A DNA stretch of 64,000 bases from Gnetum montanum (GCA_015680685.1 MNCI01020716.1:94333-158332), one strand, 5' to 3'. Positions 47,970-60,330 are shown, numbered from the stretch's first letter. Notes: a model not told the origin generated them from the letters alone. Program-made: numbers and translations.

Positions 47970-48717
47970 TTTGGATTATAGAGGATGGGGCTTATGCTAA
48001 CTTATCATGTTCATGTAAATGTAGGATATGTGAGCTTAGAGAATGGATGGCCATAATCAGTAGGTGACCTTGGAAAATTCCATTTTTGCTCTCATAAGCC
48101 CTAGTCCTCAACTGTGATGATCCATGGCTATCCTGTGAGCAACAAGTTGAAATGTGTTTATCTACACTTGAGAATCCTTAGCCACCTAAGAGACATACTA
48201 TGAGGACATCTAAATTTTAATTAAAAGACACATGCACAAGGGTTGAACTACACCATGGGCAAAATTCTGAAAGAACCATGTCTTTGGCAATGTAGCTAAT
48301 TGGCTAGACCCATGTTGGAATTCCTATGTTAAGAATGAATTACACCATGAACAAAGTTTCCTCAAGAAGAAAAAAAGATAAAAGAAAAAGAATGAGGAAC
48401 ATTTTCATTGGTAGTGTAATAAGTTCTTGAGTGTGATGGGGTCTAGTAGCAATCCTCATCCTAGCCTCCATTCCCCTTTTAAACCTGTTTCTCCAAATTC
48501 AAAAAAAAAAAAAAAGAAAAGAAAATCATCCCTTTTCACCCATTCCATTTTTTAATGTCAAGAAAAAATAATCCCAATGAAAAATCTGAAAGTTGTGACT
48601 AACTATGATCTAAGATAAGCTTGTCCTCTTCATTTAGTTTACTATAAGTCTTGTTCTCAAAGTAGTTCACATTTACTTTTACCTTGTGAGAATATTGGGA
48701 ATGAGATCTTAATTATA
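47970..48717 (+). other. G1-B 3' untranslated region, second part
   Basis: Matches 7298-8055 of copy A and stops at 48717, where sequence changes abruptly to element V. The right LTR of G1-B is absent. Confidence 0.75.
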
Positions 48718-50994
48718 CATTTTCCCTCTAAGTACCTATAGTGTAGATTTTTGAAATTATATGGAGTTTTATTCAAGTGGATATGTACCTGAACACATTG
48801 GCATGAATGGGAATAAAATCAAGATTTCCTACATCCATTATAGCACCTAGATTAGTTTAATTCTACTTTTCTGCACTTTACTTTTGACCACCACCTTTAC
48901 ATGCCACTTAGACAATAGTGCTAGCCATTGCTACAACCACCCAACAATTGTGAGAATATAAAGAATGCTTTCTAGTGAATAAGAGCAACGAGCAAGCATG
49001 AGTGGTGGGAACCTATTCATCTACAAACTAGTAATGAGTCACCTTAACAAAGTGGCTTCAACAATCAATTTGATGGGTGAGGATGGACTCATTTTCTTAG
49101 CTCAAAGAATGTAGATACCCATAAGGTTGAATCTAAGCACCATAGAGGTCACAGTATCTTTCACAAAACAACAATCACTCCCAAAAATCTCTAGAAATGC
49201 TATGACCTTCTTGATGTGCTTAGAGGAGTACAAAGGGGCAACTATATTGGTGATGCAATACCAAGGGTAGGAGATAGCAGTAGAAGTGGTTGCTAATCAT
49301 ATTATTGACACTCTCAATGCACTAATGGTAGCTACACCAAATATCATTGCACTCAAAGATGTGAAAACATCTATAGGAACCAAAAGCAGTAGAATAAACA
49401 TAATGCAACATGAAGAATTGCTAGACCAAATGGTAGGATCGAGCAATTGCTTATAGATGTCTTTGAACTTTTGGACAACATTACTATAACCTAGTCAGAG
49501 TTGTTGGAGGTAAGGGGAAAAAAATCATATTGGAGGAGCAACTTAAAATAGCTAAGGATTAGAATGAATGCTTGGCTACGAAAGTTGCCAAACTAAAATC
49601 CCAGATTGTTAATCCCACATTTTTCAACCTGACAATAACAAGAGATGAAGCTATGCAATAGCTTCACACAAAACTAAAATGGATTGAGGGTGTAATGGAG
49701 ATGGCAGTGTTCTATTGATACTTGGCAAAGGACACATAGCACAAGATTTAAAAGGACTTAGATCATACATATTAGGAGAATGTCCAATTGACCACAAAAA
49801 ATCATCACCTATAGAATGTTGATGCACACAAGAAATAGTTAATAGATTTCATCTATCCACAGTAGGAGCAACTGACTAGAGTAAACATGAAATTAAGGAG
49901 ATTTGTAGTAGAAAATAACAATCTCTGTATGGAGGAGGTGTGCACCCTTTGCCAAAAAACTAAAATCGAGGTAGCCACCTAGAAATTTGAAGCTCTCAAA
50001 TTTGAGAAAGTCAAAGATCATTAGAAAGAATAGGTTGTTCTATAAAAGGAGGTAAATGAAAACTCCAGCCAATTGGTGAAGGCAAATGCAAATGAATCCA
50101 TCCAACAACTCCAACAAGGTAGAGAAGTTTGGCAACCCATTTTTGATGGGATAGATGCCTACAACAAGGTAGAAATTTGCATAAAGGAGTTGCAGGTAAA
50201 GGATATGATGGAGTATATGGAGCTTGCCAATCTCTATTATGCAAATCTGGCCATGTTAACTACCAAATGACTATAGTCAGATCTTGAAAAGCAAGTGGCC
50301 AGTTCATACTTATTATACGAGGCCAAGTCCAAGCACCATAAGGACACCAAGAACCAGCTTGTGATGGCTAATACTAAACTTAAAGTTCTCAAGGCATGAT
50401 TCACTAATCAATGATCAACTACTAAGAAGCTTTCCAAAAGGATGAAAGACTATCAAGAGCTACAAAATGAAGTTAGGGCATTTAACATTAAACACAAATA
50501 GTTTGCTACCTAGTTTGTCAATGTGAAGGAGATGTTCCCAATAATGCCCTATCCATGGGATGTCCCCATTCCAACCCACATTGGTGATGTCACAAGGATT
50601 GTTAATGATCCCTAGAGTAAGGGAGAAGAAGATGAAGGCATTGCTAGATGTCTTTCACCTTCCATCAGAGGTTGCAGCCATAGCTACCTTAGCTACTGCA
50701 TGTGCCTAGAGCTTGTGAAGTTTCTTCAAAGCCTTAGGAGCCACCATTGCTTGGGAATATTTTATCTTATCCATCACCTTCATTTAATAAGAGGATGTGC
50801 TATCCAAATTTTTGTAGAGTCATGTCATGGTGTTCAATTTTTTGTCATGAACACCACAACTTTTTGTAATTTGTATGATTTGTACACTTGGGCACTCAGT
50901 TTTGTCAAGTCAGTTTGTTTTGTTAAAGAGTTAGTCAATAATCCCATACCTTTTCAATTTTTTAAAGGAACTTGAGGATAAGTTGTTATTCATT
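48718..50994 (+). pseudogene. V accessory ORF, degenerate
   Basis: Homologue of the Z accessory ORF in plus orientation; the 5' part and everything before it are missing at 48717. EVVANHIIDTLNAL, then MQHEELLDQMVG (49290-49430), aligns with AEVVAEHIKESFNV and TKHEDALDKLLQ of Z. A long stretch of K-, E- and L-rich coiled-coil type follows (49500-50480). Near the end MFPIMPYPWDVPIP (50532-50573) is the motif conserved with Z and X. The frame carries many stops. The polypurine tract follows directly, so the ORF is the last gene before the 3' LTR. Confidence 0.65.
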
Positions 50995-51004
50995 CATGGG
51001 GGTA
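50995..51004 (+). other. Polypurine tract of V
   Basis: CATGGGGGTA immediately before LTR start TGATGAGCA; same junction as Z. Confidence 0.85.
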
Positions 51005-52034
51005 TGATGAGCATTAATGTGTCACATCAATGAACCCCCATTGACATGGCCTCATCGACAAGCTCCCATCAATGGGGCCTTGTTTATGTGGTATTGGCCC
51101 ATTGATGGGGCTACATTAATGTAGTGTTTGCTATATTTATGGGGCCCCCATTCATGGGGCCCTATTTATGTGGTATTTCCCCATTAATGGGGCTACATCA
51201 ATGTAGTGTTTACTATGTTTATGGGGCCCCCATCAACATAGTACTATAGCAAAAACTATAAATACAAGCTTCCATCTATGTTTATGAGCATTCAAGTCAT
51301 AGTAGTAGTAGAGCTCTTTTAGTTTGTCTATTTAAAAGTTAGAATATTTTCCTTAGTGCTCATAGCAGGAGTCATTGAGTCTACAGATCTTTATTCAAGC
51401 ACTGTTCTACCTAAACCACACCAATGTGTATGACAATAAAGATGAGCTTCTTGATAAACCTTGTAACATTCTAGATAGATTAAATGTTTTATTTATGCAT
51501 TTTTTATTTTTATTAAATATTCAATCAATTAAGCTAAATTAGGCTTTAATCAATTAAGCTAAATAAATTAAGCACATAAGTATGACTACTTTGAGCATAA
51601 ACACGTATTTACTTGGTAATCCTATTAGCATTATTACTTGGTACACACAGTATCATAGCTCTTGTTAACCCAATAGTGGATATGTGGGTTCAATACATGT
51701 ATGGAAAGTGGGACCAAATGCTTATTATAGGACTAACTAAAGACTAGTTAGTTAGTTAAATTAAATTAGTCATTGAATTACTTCATCTTGCTTTTTAAGC
51801 ATCAAAATCATAGAACATAAAATGATAAAAATTGTATTCCTAAATTACACTTAACCATACCTTTGTACTTCACAAGTGTAATTGGGAAGACAATGAACAA
51901 CCTTAGGGAAAGATTCACTTCCTAGGAGACTAGTGCACTAGAAACTAGAGAGTCCATAGAATTCAACCGAATTATGCATGAATGCTTTGTGATTCATATG
52001 GTTGGGCATAGGGGTACCTCTTCACTGCTCATCA
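51005..52034 (+). mobile_element. Gypsy V, 3' LTR
   Basis: 1030 bp with perfect 9-bp inverted ends TGATGAGCA and TGCTCATCA. U3 carries an 84-bp tandem pair (51067-51233) rich in ATGGGGCC. TATA box TATAAATAC at 51257-51265. The poly(A) signal AATAAA at 51435-51440 lies in a 9-bp hairpin stem with 51387-51395. Flank on the right is CCTAC; the left end of the element is lost. Confidence 0.92.
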
Positions 52035-52261
52035 CCTACATTAAAAATCATAATCTAATTTAGTAGCCAAATCCATGACTACTCTTGAGAATCATGAAAT
52101 CCAAGCCCATCACATGTTGGGTGGTAAGAGTATTTTACAAAGAAACTAGGTAAATACATATGCATTCTTTGAAGCATGTTTGCATTAAATTTTTTATTGT
52201 CTTATCAATTGCATTAATGAATTTTTATGAGTGGGTGTCATACATACCTACCACTCACCAG
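52035..52261. other. Spacer ending in an LTR-end-like sequence
   Basis: No gene. The last ~35 bp (ACATACCTACCACTCACCA) resemble a plus-strand 3' LTR end of this family (CTCCACTACTCATCA at 55750), but the rest of such an LTR is not evident. Confidence 0.4.
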
Positions 52262-52393
52262 TAAGGTTATGCTTACCAACAATTTCCATGTATATTATAG
52301 TATTCAATGTTGGTAATCATAACCTTAGTGATGAAATCATAGGTGCATGAAATACTATAGTATACATGGAAACTATTGGTAAGCACAACCTTA
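52262..52393. repeat. Foldback element (MITE-like), 132 bp
   Basis: Arms 52262-52304 and 52351-52393 are reverse complements over 43 bp with about four mismatches, beginning TAAGGTTRTGCTTACCAA. The spacer holds a third partial copy, GTTGGTAATCATAACCTT (52309-52326), also complementary to the first arm. No coding capacity. TA or AGTA could be the target duplication. Confidence 0.8.
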
Positions 52394-52395
52394 GT

Positions 52396-53120
52396 ATTGA
52401 GTAGTAAGTATGTTCCATGCTTATCCATATGAATATATAAGCATACATTGTAGATCATATCATAATTTATAGAGAGGTTTGGTAGAATTTCTAGAGTAGT
52501 TCTAGTGATTACATGTTATTATCTTTTCAATCATACTCATAGTGGGCTCAAGTAATATGGTTAAATGAGATTAAGATATATGATAATTAGTCCATTATTA
52601 CTAAAAATAAAAATAACATTAAACTAGTGGCTAACTACAAGTGTAAATAAAGTAAGACCTAAATGTGATGAGTGTTTGTTCCATCAAATCATAAACAAAT
52701 TAAATACTGGGAAACTATAATAGTGGACTATTATAGGTACCAACTCAACTAGCCATTACAAATGTAAATAAAATAATCACAAGAAATGATACTAATAATT
52801 TCATCAAAGTATGTACACAAACTATAAATATATTCTAAGTCACAAAGTGTTACAATGTGAAGAAATCAATCTTGATTTTTATTTTCATTCTTGAATGCAT
52901 ATAAGTGTAACCACTCAAACAAATGTTTTGAACAACTAACTTAAACACATGTTATGGGTTCATGTTGGCTACTATGAATTACAAAATAAAACTAGAAGAA
53001 CTTTCCTACTTTCGACTAACATCGATGATTCTACCCATCATGCTAACATATTCCTAAGAAACATTTTTTGGTTATGTTAACAAATGTGTTTATGCATCTA
53101 AATGCACCAATAGATATGTG
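52396..53120 (-). mobile_element. Gypsy X, LTR, diverged
   Basis: Start TATTGAGTAGTAAGTATG aligns with the family start, including CCATATGAAT further on; the part 52780-53100 matches 15840-16130 of the Y LTR. Ends approximate. It is followed by an accessory ORF on the same strand, so it is a 3' LTR. Confidence 0.65.
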
Positions 53121-53127
53121 TTGATTC

Positions 53128-54410
53128 TCATGTGTTACATAGGCATGTTAATTTATAAAGCATTCTTTTTAAAAGAGAATTTTTTGACTTTATCATATCT
53201 TCGTGATTCATAAAAAACTCATTAGTTCTAGGATCCTTTATCTTCCAAGTAGGTTGCATGATCTCTTCAGGTACATGGATCTCCCATCGGTATGGTAATG
53301 GGAAAGAACTTATTGGCCTTAACAAAACAAGTAGCAAACAATAGTTATACATGCTCTAGAGCTTCTAAGTGATACTTGTATTTTCTAAAGCTATTAAGTT
53401 AATTTTTCAAACTATTTGCTGGATCTCTTTGTTTAGTGAACTAAATCTTGTTAATATCCTTTAATATTCAATAATTCTTCAAATCTATTTTATCCACTCA
53501 TGTTTATTTGTCATGCTTGTACATTTAATGGACATGAGAAAGCCTTTGCTCTAGCTCCATTCATGACCTTCTTTCTATGATGCAAGCAATGTTCATATAG
53601 CATATGCTAGCATACTTGAGGTACTTCTTATAATCTTTAATGGTAAAATCATTTTATTTAATCTCAACATCCTTGGCCTCCTCTATTACCTGATAGATGA
53701 ATTGCTATGATGTGTCTTTATTGAATGAGATTTATGCCATTATAACTTGAAAGTAATTTCTCAATTTCGTTTGCTCTTTCTTTCTGATATCCTTTTTCTT
53801 TCCAACATAATCCTTGTACTCATTTTTAAGCAATTTCTTCCTTTAGGCCTTGTGTTTTCAAGAAAAAATCTCCACAACATACTGCTACTATATCTTACAC
53901 ACATTAAGCATACATAGCTTTTACTTTCAATAGCTAGCCTTACTATCTCCACATTAGTAGATTCTTGCTCTTGATTGATTAGTTGAAGATCCTCTTCAAA
54001 AACATCTCTTTCCTTTTGAGCTTTTTCTAATCATCGATTTTATACCATCAAATCTTGAACTTGATCTTTAAGCTTAATTATTCTTCTATTCAGTCCATAA
54101 GCTATTACCTCTACTTGGATTTCTCAAGGTTTTTTTTTTTACTTAACATCATTTTCTTTTTGAATTTTTACCATGAACAACATCCATTTATTTTAATAGA
54201 ATTTCATGATATGTTCTACCGCAATGTACCAACATAGTCTTTCAACTTGAGTCTAGAGCTCTACTAATTCTTGCTTTACCTTCATGAGCTCCAATTGATA
54301 CCTTTGGTTTAATGTATTTGTAGTTACTAAGTTCCCTTGTGTTAAAAGCAATTTAAATTGTAATGAAAACATAACAAAAAATGAGGTGATTATAAACTAA
54401 TTTCTTATAT
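53128..54410 (-). pseudogene. X accessory ORF, C-terminal part
   Basis: The frame 53352-53128 reads SSFPLPYRWEIHVPEEI near its start, corresponding to the FPxxPYPWEVPxP motif of Z and V. Further upstream, 53360-54360 is broken but keeps the K-, E- and L-rich composition (for example 53952-53761: RIMLERKRISERKSKR). The N-terminal domain is absent; the sequence changes near 54410. Confidence 0.6.
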
Positions 54411-54419
54411 TGGTAAGTC

Positions 54420-54700
54420 AAAACTTCTAAATGGATAAGTATGTGTTGGTAGCTATGCTTGTGTGCAAGATTGAGATGATTTGGAACACTTGGAAGCTTA
54501 GTTAAAAATATGGAACATGGCATTTGAAAGAATCTTAGATGAGTTCAAGGTCCTGTTAGAAGAAAACTATGAAGTCCTAGCTAAAGACTTAACATGTTTG
54601 AGGTAACATTAAAGTGAGAACTTGAGGTTTAAATACTTTTATTGTTAAAGATCATTAGAGAATACATTCAAATAGCCTAAGAAGAGCTCAAGATCATATG
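54420..54700 (+). pseudogene. Accessory ORF fragment, plus strand
   Basis: Broken frame with coiled-coil look (LLEENYEVLAKDLTCLRxH, then RSLENTFK), in sense with W. It sits directly upstream of the W 5' LTR, where an accessory ORF would normally precede a 3' LTR, so it may be what is left of a neighbouring copy. Confidence 0.4.
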
Positions 54701-55750
54701 GACTTTTGGGTTGAGTATCCTAAATTTTTAGGGACATCCCAATGTAAGAGTTCACATTTTAATAAGAAAGTGGATATTCGAGTTCCAAGGTGAATATCCC
54801 ATATTGGTTAAAATGTCCCAAAAAAATGTAGCAAAGTACATAGTGGACATCCATCAAAGATGTCTATCATGAAGGGAAAACATCCTAATCTTGGACATTC
54901 ACAAAGTGTGTGATAAAGTTGATTTTTGTAGGACTATGATATCATAGATTCAATATTTTAGCACAAGCTACATCATCATATATGTGATATTGTGGGATGC
55001 CTTCTATCCTATAAATACAACACTTAGGTGCATGGATCCACAATAGATCTAATTCCATAGTAGCAAATTTTTTTCACTTTGTTTTCATGAATTTAGCCTT
55101 TATCACTTAGAAGCATATGCTTGCAATGTAGTGTTGAGTGATCATACAGTGTCTTTATTCAAGTGAATTGTACTTGTACATAGTTCATGACCAACAATAA
55201 AGATTGAGATTGCTTATCATCATTGTAGCATCCACTTAGTTTTCTGTCTATTTACTTAGAATAATTATTCTTGTTTTTCCTAGTTAATCATTTACTTTAC
55301 AAGCACTTTATTTTACATGTTAAAAGTAAGTGGTATAAATATGATTGGTTTCAAGCACTAAGTGTAGTTATTTGATAACCTAGTAGTGTTATTGCTTAGT
55401 ACACCTAGTAGTTATACACTTGGTAACCCCAGTTATGATTGTATGAGCCCAAGGCATGTACAGTAGACTAGGATTGGATATCCATCACCCTAGGATAAAA
55501 TAGCTTTGTTTACCATTTTACTTAGACTTAGAAACTATCTCCATTTCATCATGTTTACTAGGGGTAGCAATGACCCAAAAACATTAGTTATCATATACCT
55601 CATGATGAGCTCTACATGGGGAGATAACAATCTCAAACTTAAACCAATTACTAGCATATTCACATTTCCTTGTCCACGATTTATGATTTGGTCATGTGTG
55701 AATGCCTATGACTTGTATGGTTGGGTGTTGGATTACTCCACTACTCATCA
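54701..55750 (+). mobile_element. Gypsy W, 5' LTR
   Basis: Right end is exact: CTACTCATCA at 55750, followed by the PBS. Left end is approximate. TATA box CTATAAATACAACAC near 55011, similar to the Y LTR. Paired arms TCTTTATT (55152-55159) and AATAAAGA (55196-55203) hold the poly(A) signal. 5' U3 has ATATC-type palindromes near 54950-54990. Confidence 0.75.
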
Positions 55751-55751
55751 T

Positions 55752-55770
55752 TGGTATCGTTGTTGGGGAC
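55752..55770 (+). other. Primer binding site of W
   Basis: TGGTATCGTTGTTGGGGAC, one base after the LTR. Same type as Z after C-to-T changes. Confidence 0.85.
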
Positions 55771-55885
55771 AAGTCAATGTATGTTGAGTATTTCATTTCA
55801 TAAAGTGCATTGCATCAAAATTCAAAGTTAACATTCAAAACCAAAATAATTAAGCATAGTTAACCAAATGTCTTAAAATGACAAC

Positions 55886-58330
55886 ATGGCTTCAAACAAG
55901 GATACCTCATCACCTGCCAAGAAGACAAAAGAAGACAATGATAGAATTAGTGAAGAAGAAAAATGGGGTATGCAAATGTAAGCAAGAATATCATATGCTC
56001 ATCACAATCCTTACTATCCTAATTTTACTTTCATCTTTCACCAAGATAGGCAAATAAGGTGGAGATATCTCCAAGGTAACATTTTTCTACCTCCTAAGCA
56101 CTCAGCACCCATCATGCTTTAGACAACTCTAAGGGACATGAATCTAAGGCACTTGATGGGTATCATGTGACCAAACACATGACATGACCCTATCAACCCA
56201 CAAAAGAGCAAGTAAAGAGATATGTTGCAATAGAAATTAAACATGTTCAAAACAAGGAAAATAAAGTCAACTCTCCTATTATCTTGGAAGAGCTTCATGG
56301 TAATGCATTCATAACTGAGCAACTCCATCAAAATCATGAAGTCCCTTCATAGACATCTATAATTAGACTAGATGAACCTCTCAAAGTTTAACTTCATTCC
56401 ACCCTAGTAGAGACACCTAAGAGGAAGGTAACTACCTCAAAGTATAAGTAGGACTCAAGGCCAAGAGTTTCCTCTAGAACTTACAAAGAAGAATACTAGA
56501 GTCATGAGAGTAGGACAAGCTAGCACCATTCTCCTACTACCTCAAGATATAAGTAGGACTTAAGGCCAAGAGTTTTTGATGGATATTATAGAGAAGAATA
56601 TTGGAGTTATGAAAGGAGGATAAGCCAACACCATTCTCCTACTGCCTCATCCTCATCCTCACAATCTTCAATGAACTCTAATAAAAAGAGCATAAGGTAG
56701 CAAGACCATGATAGGGAGGACAGAAGGACTCATGATCACCATAACTATTTCTAGAGGCATTTAGATGAGGAAGATGAGGAGTATGAATGAAGAAGACATA
56801 GGGATCGAAGAGAAGATTAAAAAAGGTATAAGCATAGAATGGGATACCACTACAATAGGGCACATGAACCTGATCATGATGATGAATCCCTTGATGACAA
56901 CCCATAGCATAATCAACATTCAAGAAGCTATACATATCCCAACCAAGCATGTGAGGGATACCCATATCACATGACTTGATATGAATAACATGCCAAGATT
57001 TGAGAGGGGTTATAATGTTGATCCACAACACCATATCCAAGCATTCCACAATTCCTATGACCTACAAAAAATTCAAAGTAATTGGCAGAAGTTGAAGTTA
57101 TTCCCATGAACACTTGTGAAAGAGGCTGAGAATTATTACAAATCTCTTAAACCTGAATTGATTAAAAAATGGAGTGCCATGCTAAAGATCTTTAATGACA
57201 AGTACTAAAACTACTTACAAGTGTTCAATTTAAGGAAACAAATCCAAGGATGGAAGCAAGGAACTCATGAAACCATTGATATGATAATGGATAATAACTA
57301 TTTACTATTGCACAAATTCCTAGGCCATAGATTATCACAACAAGAATAACTAAGGCACATTGTAGATGGATTACAGAAAAAAACCAGAGAGACCCTTGGG
57401 GTTTAGGCCCAAGGCCAATTATTTGAAATGACTACTCATCAAATTTAGAGACTAATTGATCAAGTGGCAAAGGAAGAAGGTGAGTTAAGAAAGAGGGAAT
57501 CAACAAAATACTATAATAAAGATATATTTATTAGGAAAAGAGATGTAAGAGTTTGTGACACTCAAGAGGAAGAAATCTAGGAATAGGTAATTCAAAAGAA
57601 AACTCTACCAATTCAGAAATTTGTAACTAACATTGCAACAAAGGTAGAGAAAATGTGGGACTCAATAGATGAAAAATTTAGAATAGCATTAAAAATTATG
57701 AAGGAAATAGCAAAGAAAGCATTTGTAAAAGCCAAGGACAACAAAAAGAAGAAATAATTTGGATGAAAGGGAAAAGTGGATTAAATGGCTAAGTGTTCAA
57801 AAACAAACTCTAAAAAAGAGAAAGAATGTGTAATATGCTAGTACAAACATCCCAAGGGATGTTGTCCCATGATGGTACACCTACAAGAAACATGGGCATA
57901 TACACTCAACCCCATATTTGTCAAGAAACAGATGCCCAAAAGGTTACCTCACCCTCAAGGTAGCTACATGCAAAAATTCCAACCCATGTACTATCCTAGT
58001 GGAGCTTTATCATAACCATAAGAGTAGTATTATTAGTAGTGGCAACAACCCCAATTACAGGCCATGCCACCATCATGCAAACAATTTTTATATCTATAGC
58101 CAAATCCATATGGATACTACATCCAACATCCAATCTCACTAGAAAATGCAACACTTCAAACTCCATAGTGCTATCTACCATAGTACCACATACCCACACC
58201 ACCAAGGATAAATCCAAACTCATATATGCATCAATCAATAGCTGATTCATAAAATCAAACTCCTCATTCTTTTCCATTAATGCCACCACCAACTATGCAA
58301 GGAGAATTTCCATCACAACCATAACAAAGG
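55886..58330 (+). pseudogene. W gag
   Basis: Starts MASNKDTSSPAKKTKEDNDR, 135 bp after the LTR. 56000-56400 keeps FHQDRQIRWRYLQGN. 56400-56960 is a charged, serine- and arginine-rich stretch. 57040-57500 is the capsid part: FYDAYDLQKIQSNWQKLKLF, NYYKSLKPELIKKWSAMLKI, NLRKQIQGWKQGTHETID and AKEEGEL, matching Z gag segment by segment. The zinc knuckle at 57826-57865 reads C-V-I-C-x-Y-K-H-P-K-G-C-C, CX2CX3HX4C as in Z. A tyrosine/proline-rich tail follows (57900-58300). Many in-frame stops. Confidence 0.82.
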
Positions 58331-58399
58331 AAAGCTACAAGGGAAGTAAGTATATAGATAAAGGATCTTACCAACAATACTAAGGGACAAACAAAGGAA

Positions 58400-59044
58400 C
58401 ATCCTTTCTTTAGGATGAGTCCTAAAAAGGATGGTAGAATCAGAACTTCAATACAACAAGCTTCTTCTAAGGAAGATCCTTCTAAAAACAATAAGCTTCC
58501 ACCATCATCAAATACAAACATGCAGACTATCATGCTAAAAAAGATAGTATCATATTACATCAAGGTAGGAATACTTTTCAAGAAAATAATGGATCCAAGA
58601 GTTCCTTTGATTTATGTACAAGTAGCTAAAAATCTACCATGTAAGGCTCTACTAGATTTGAGTTTTGGAGTCAACTTGATCTCTCTAGAAACATATAAAG
58701 TATGGAACCCACCTACCTTAAAGAATTTCAACATCTAGTTATAGATTCCATATCAATCTATCACCATTTCTTTGGGACCAATAGAAGATGTAGTGACCAC
58801 TATCAATGTATGATCCTATCCAGCAAACTTTTTGGTGATTGACAGGAAAAATAATGATAAGGAACTTCCAATCATAATGGGGAGAACATGGCTTAGCACT
58901 ATGGATGCTAAATTAAACATGAGAGACTTGTCTATCAACATCTCTAATACAATCAAGCATGGAGCCATACATTCACAAAAGAATCCATGCATCTTAATAA
59001 AGAAGGATGCAATTATGGACCAACACTACAAAATGTCAACATAG
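58400..59044 (+). pseudogene. W aspartic protease
   Basis: The frame 58415-58738 holds CKALLDLSFGVNLISLETY, the retropepsin site with the usual DTGAxxNLIS altered to DLSFGVNLIS, so probably inactive. After a break, 58832-59044 gives ELPIIMGRTWLSTMDAKLNM, the flap-proximal I-GRTWL signature. It directly follows gag. Nothing resembling reverse transcriptase or integrase comes after it. Confidence 0.85.
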
Positions 59045-60330
59045 TCATTACATCCATCCACCACAAATGTGAAAAACAAGTGTGTGCATAAGAGAAAGCA
59101 AGAGTCACTAAAACAAAAGATACCTAATGGCCAACAACAAGAACTTTCAATTTTTCAAAACATGTATGGAACAATCTAAACCATTTATTAATTCCCATTA
59201 TAGGAAAATAACCCCAACTACACCAATAGAAAGAGGAACTAAGGACTTAGATGAGAAAAATTCAATTACCATCACAATTACATGGGATGATAACTAAAAA
59301 CTAAATTACTAATGATGGTAAGTACAAAACCTCAAGTGTATGATCCAAAGGAACTAGGGTGCATTTTTTGAACACTTGCTAAGGAGTTCAGTCATGGGAG
59401 AGATGCCTTATCTTGAATTAGAAATTAATAAGTGTTTTTCAATTTTTTTTCTTATAGTTATTATTAATTTTAAATTTCTTAATATACATTTTCATATTTC
59501 TTAATACATTTTTTCATTCTTTTACACTTTTCCATTTCTTAATCATTTTTTAAAATTCTTTCACATTTTTCATTCTTTACATATTTTTCCATTTCTGCTA
59601 TCTTTTTAATCTTTTTCCTATTTTATTTTCATGTCCTTTGTAAATAATTTTGATTATTAATAAAACACACTAAGAAAAAGGCAAGATGTAGTTAATAAGG
59701 TGAATATTTCTCTATGTTATCAAGTCATAGGGGACTGATTATTTGAATAATGAGACCATAAAATTCATTCCATTAATAAGAGGTTCTTAGCATGGCCATA
59801 ATGATATTCTTTCCATCATAAAACTAAGAATAAACTGATGATCATTATGCCTAGACACAAAAATAAAAAACCAAGCGGGAATGTAAATGGTATGACATCA
59901 AGGGGATTTGTAGACTCTCTTGGATTACTATTGTATAAGGGCATTAAGGGCTAGAGCTTGCTTTGCAAAGGATCCTCTTGTATAACTATTATATCGTATA
60001 CCTGACAAGCGATTCAACATCATCTTGAACCTTCCAACAATGATAAATATCCATAAAAAATTTCCTTATCATTCAATATATCTGTTCATACAACAAAAAT
60101 TCATTACCCATGTTAGCAACACTTCATGAACTTTTTTAGCCTGAGATTCCTTCTTTATGAACTTTCTATGCCAAACTTTCGAAAAAATATGCATAGGCCA
60201 AGACCCTTTGAACATGTTTTATATCTTCTGAATATTCAACATGACTCATTTTTTTTCATGATATATCAACAAAAATTTTGAAACTTTTACCTCCAATAGC
60301 CCCTACAATATTGGATCTCTAATATTGTAA
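59045..60330 (+). other. W interior, non-coding
   Basis: No domain; 59430-59640 is a T-rich tract, and the rest is featureless AT-rich sequence. This is where pol would be in an autonomous gypsy element. Confidence 0.6.

Noticed and set aside
52035-52039. CCTAC flank right of V, same as CCTAC left of Z at 16456-16460
   Set aside because: V and Z lie on opposite strands 35 kb apart with different LTRs; a five-base match is weak, so no link is claimed.
57996-58292. 98-residue antisense frame
   Set aside because: Shadow of the W gag tail.
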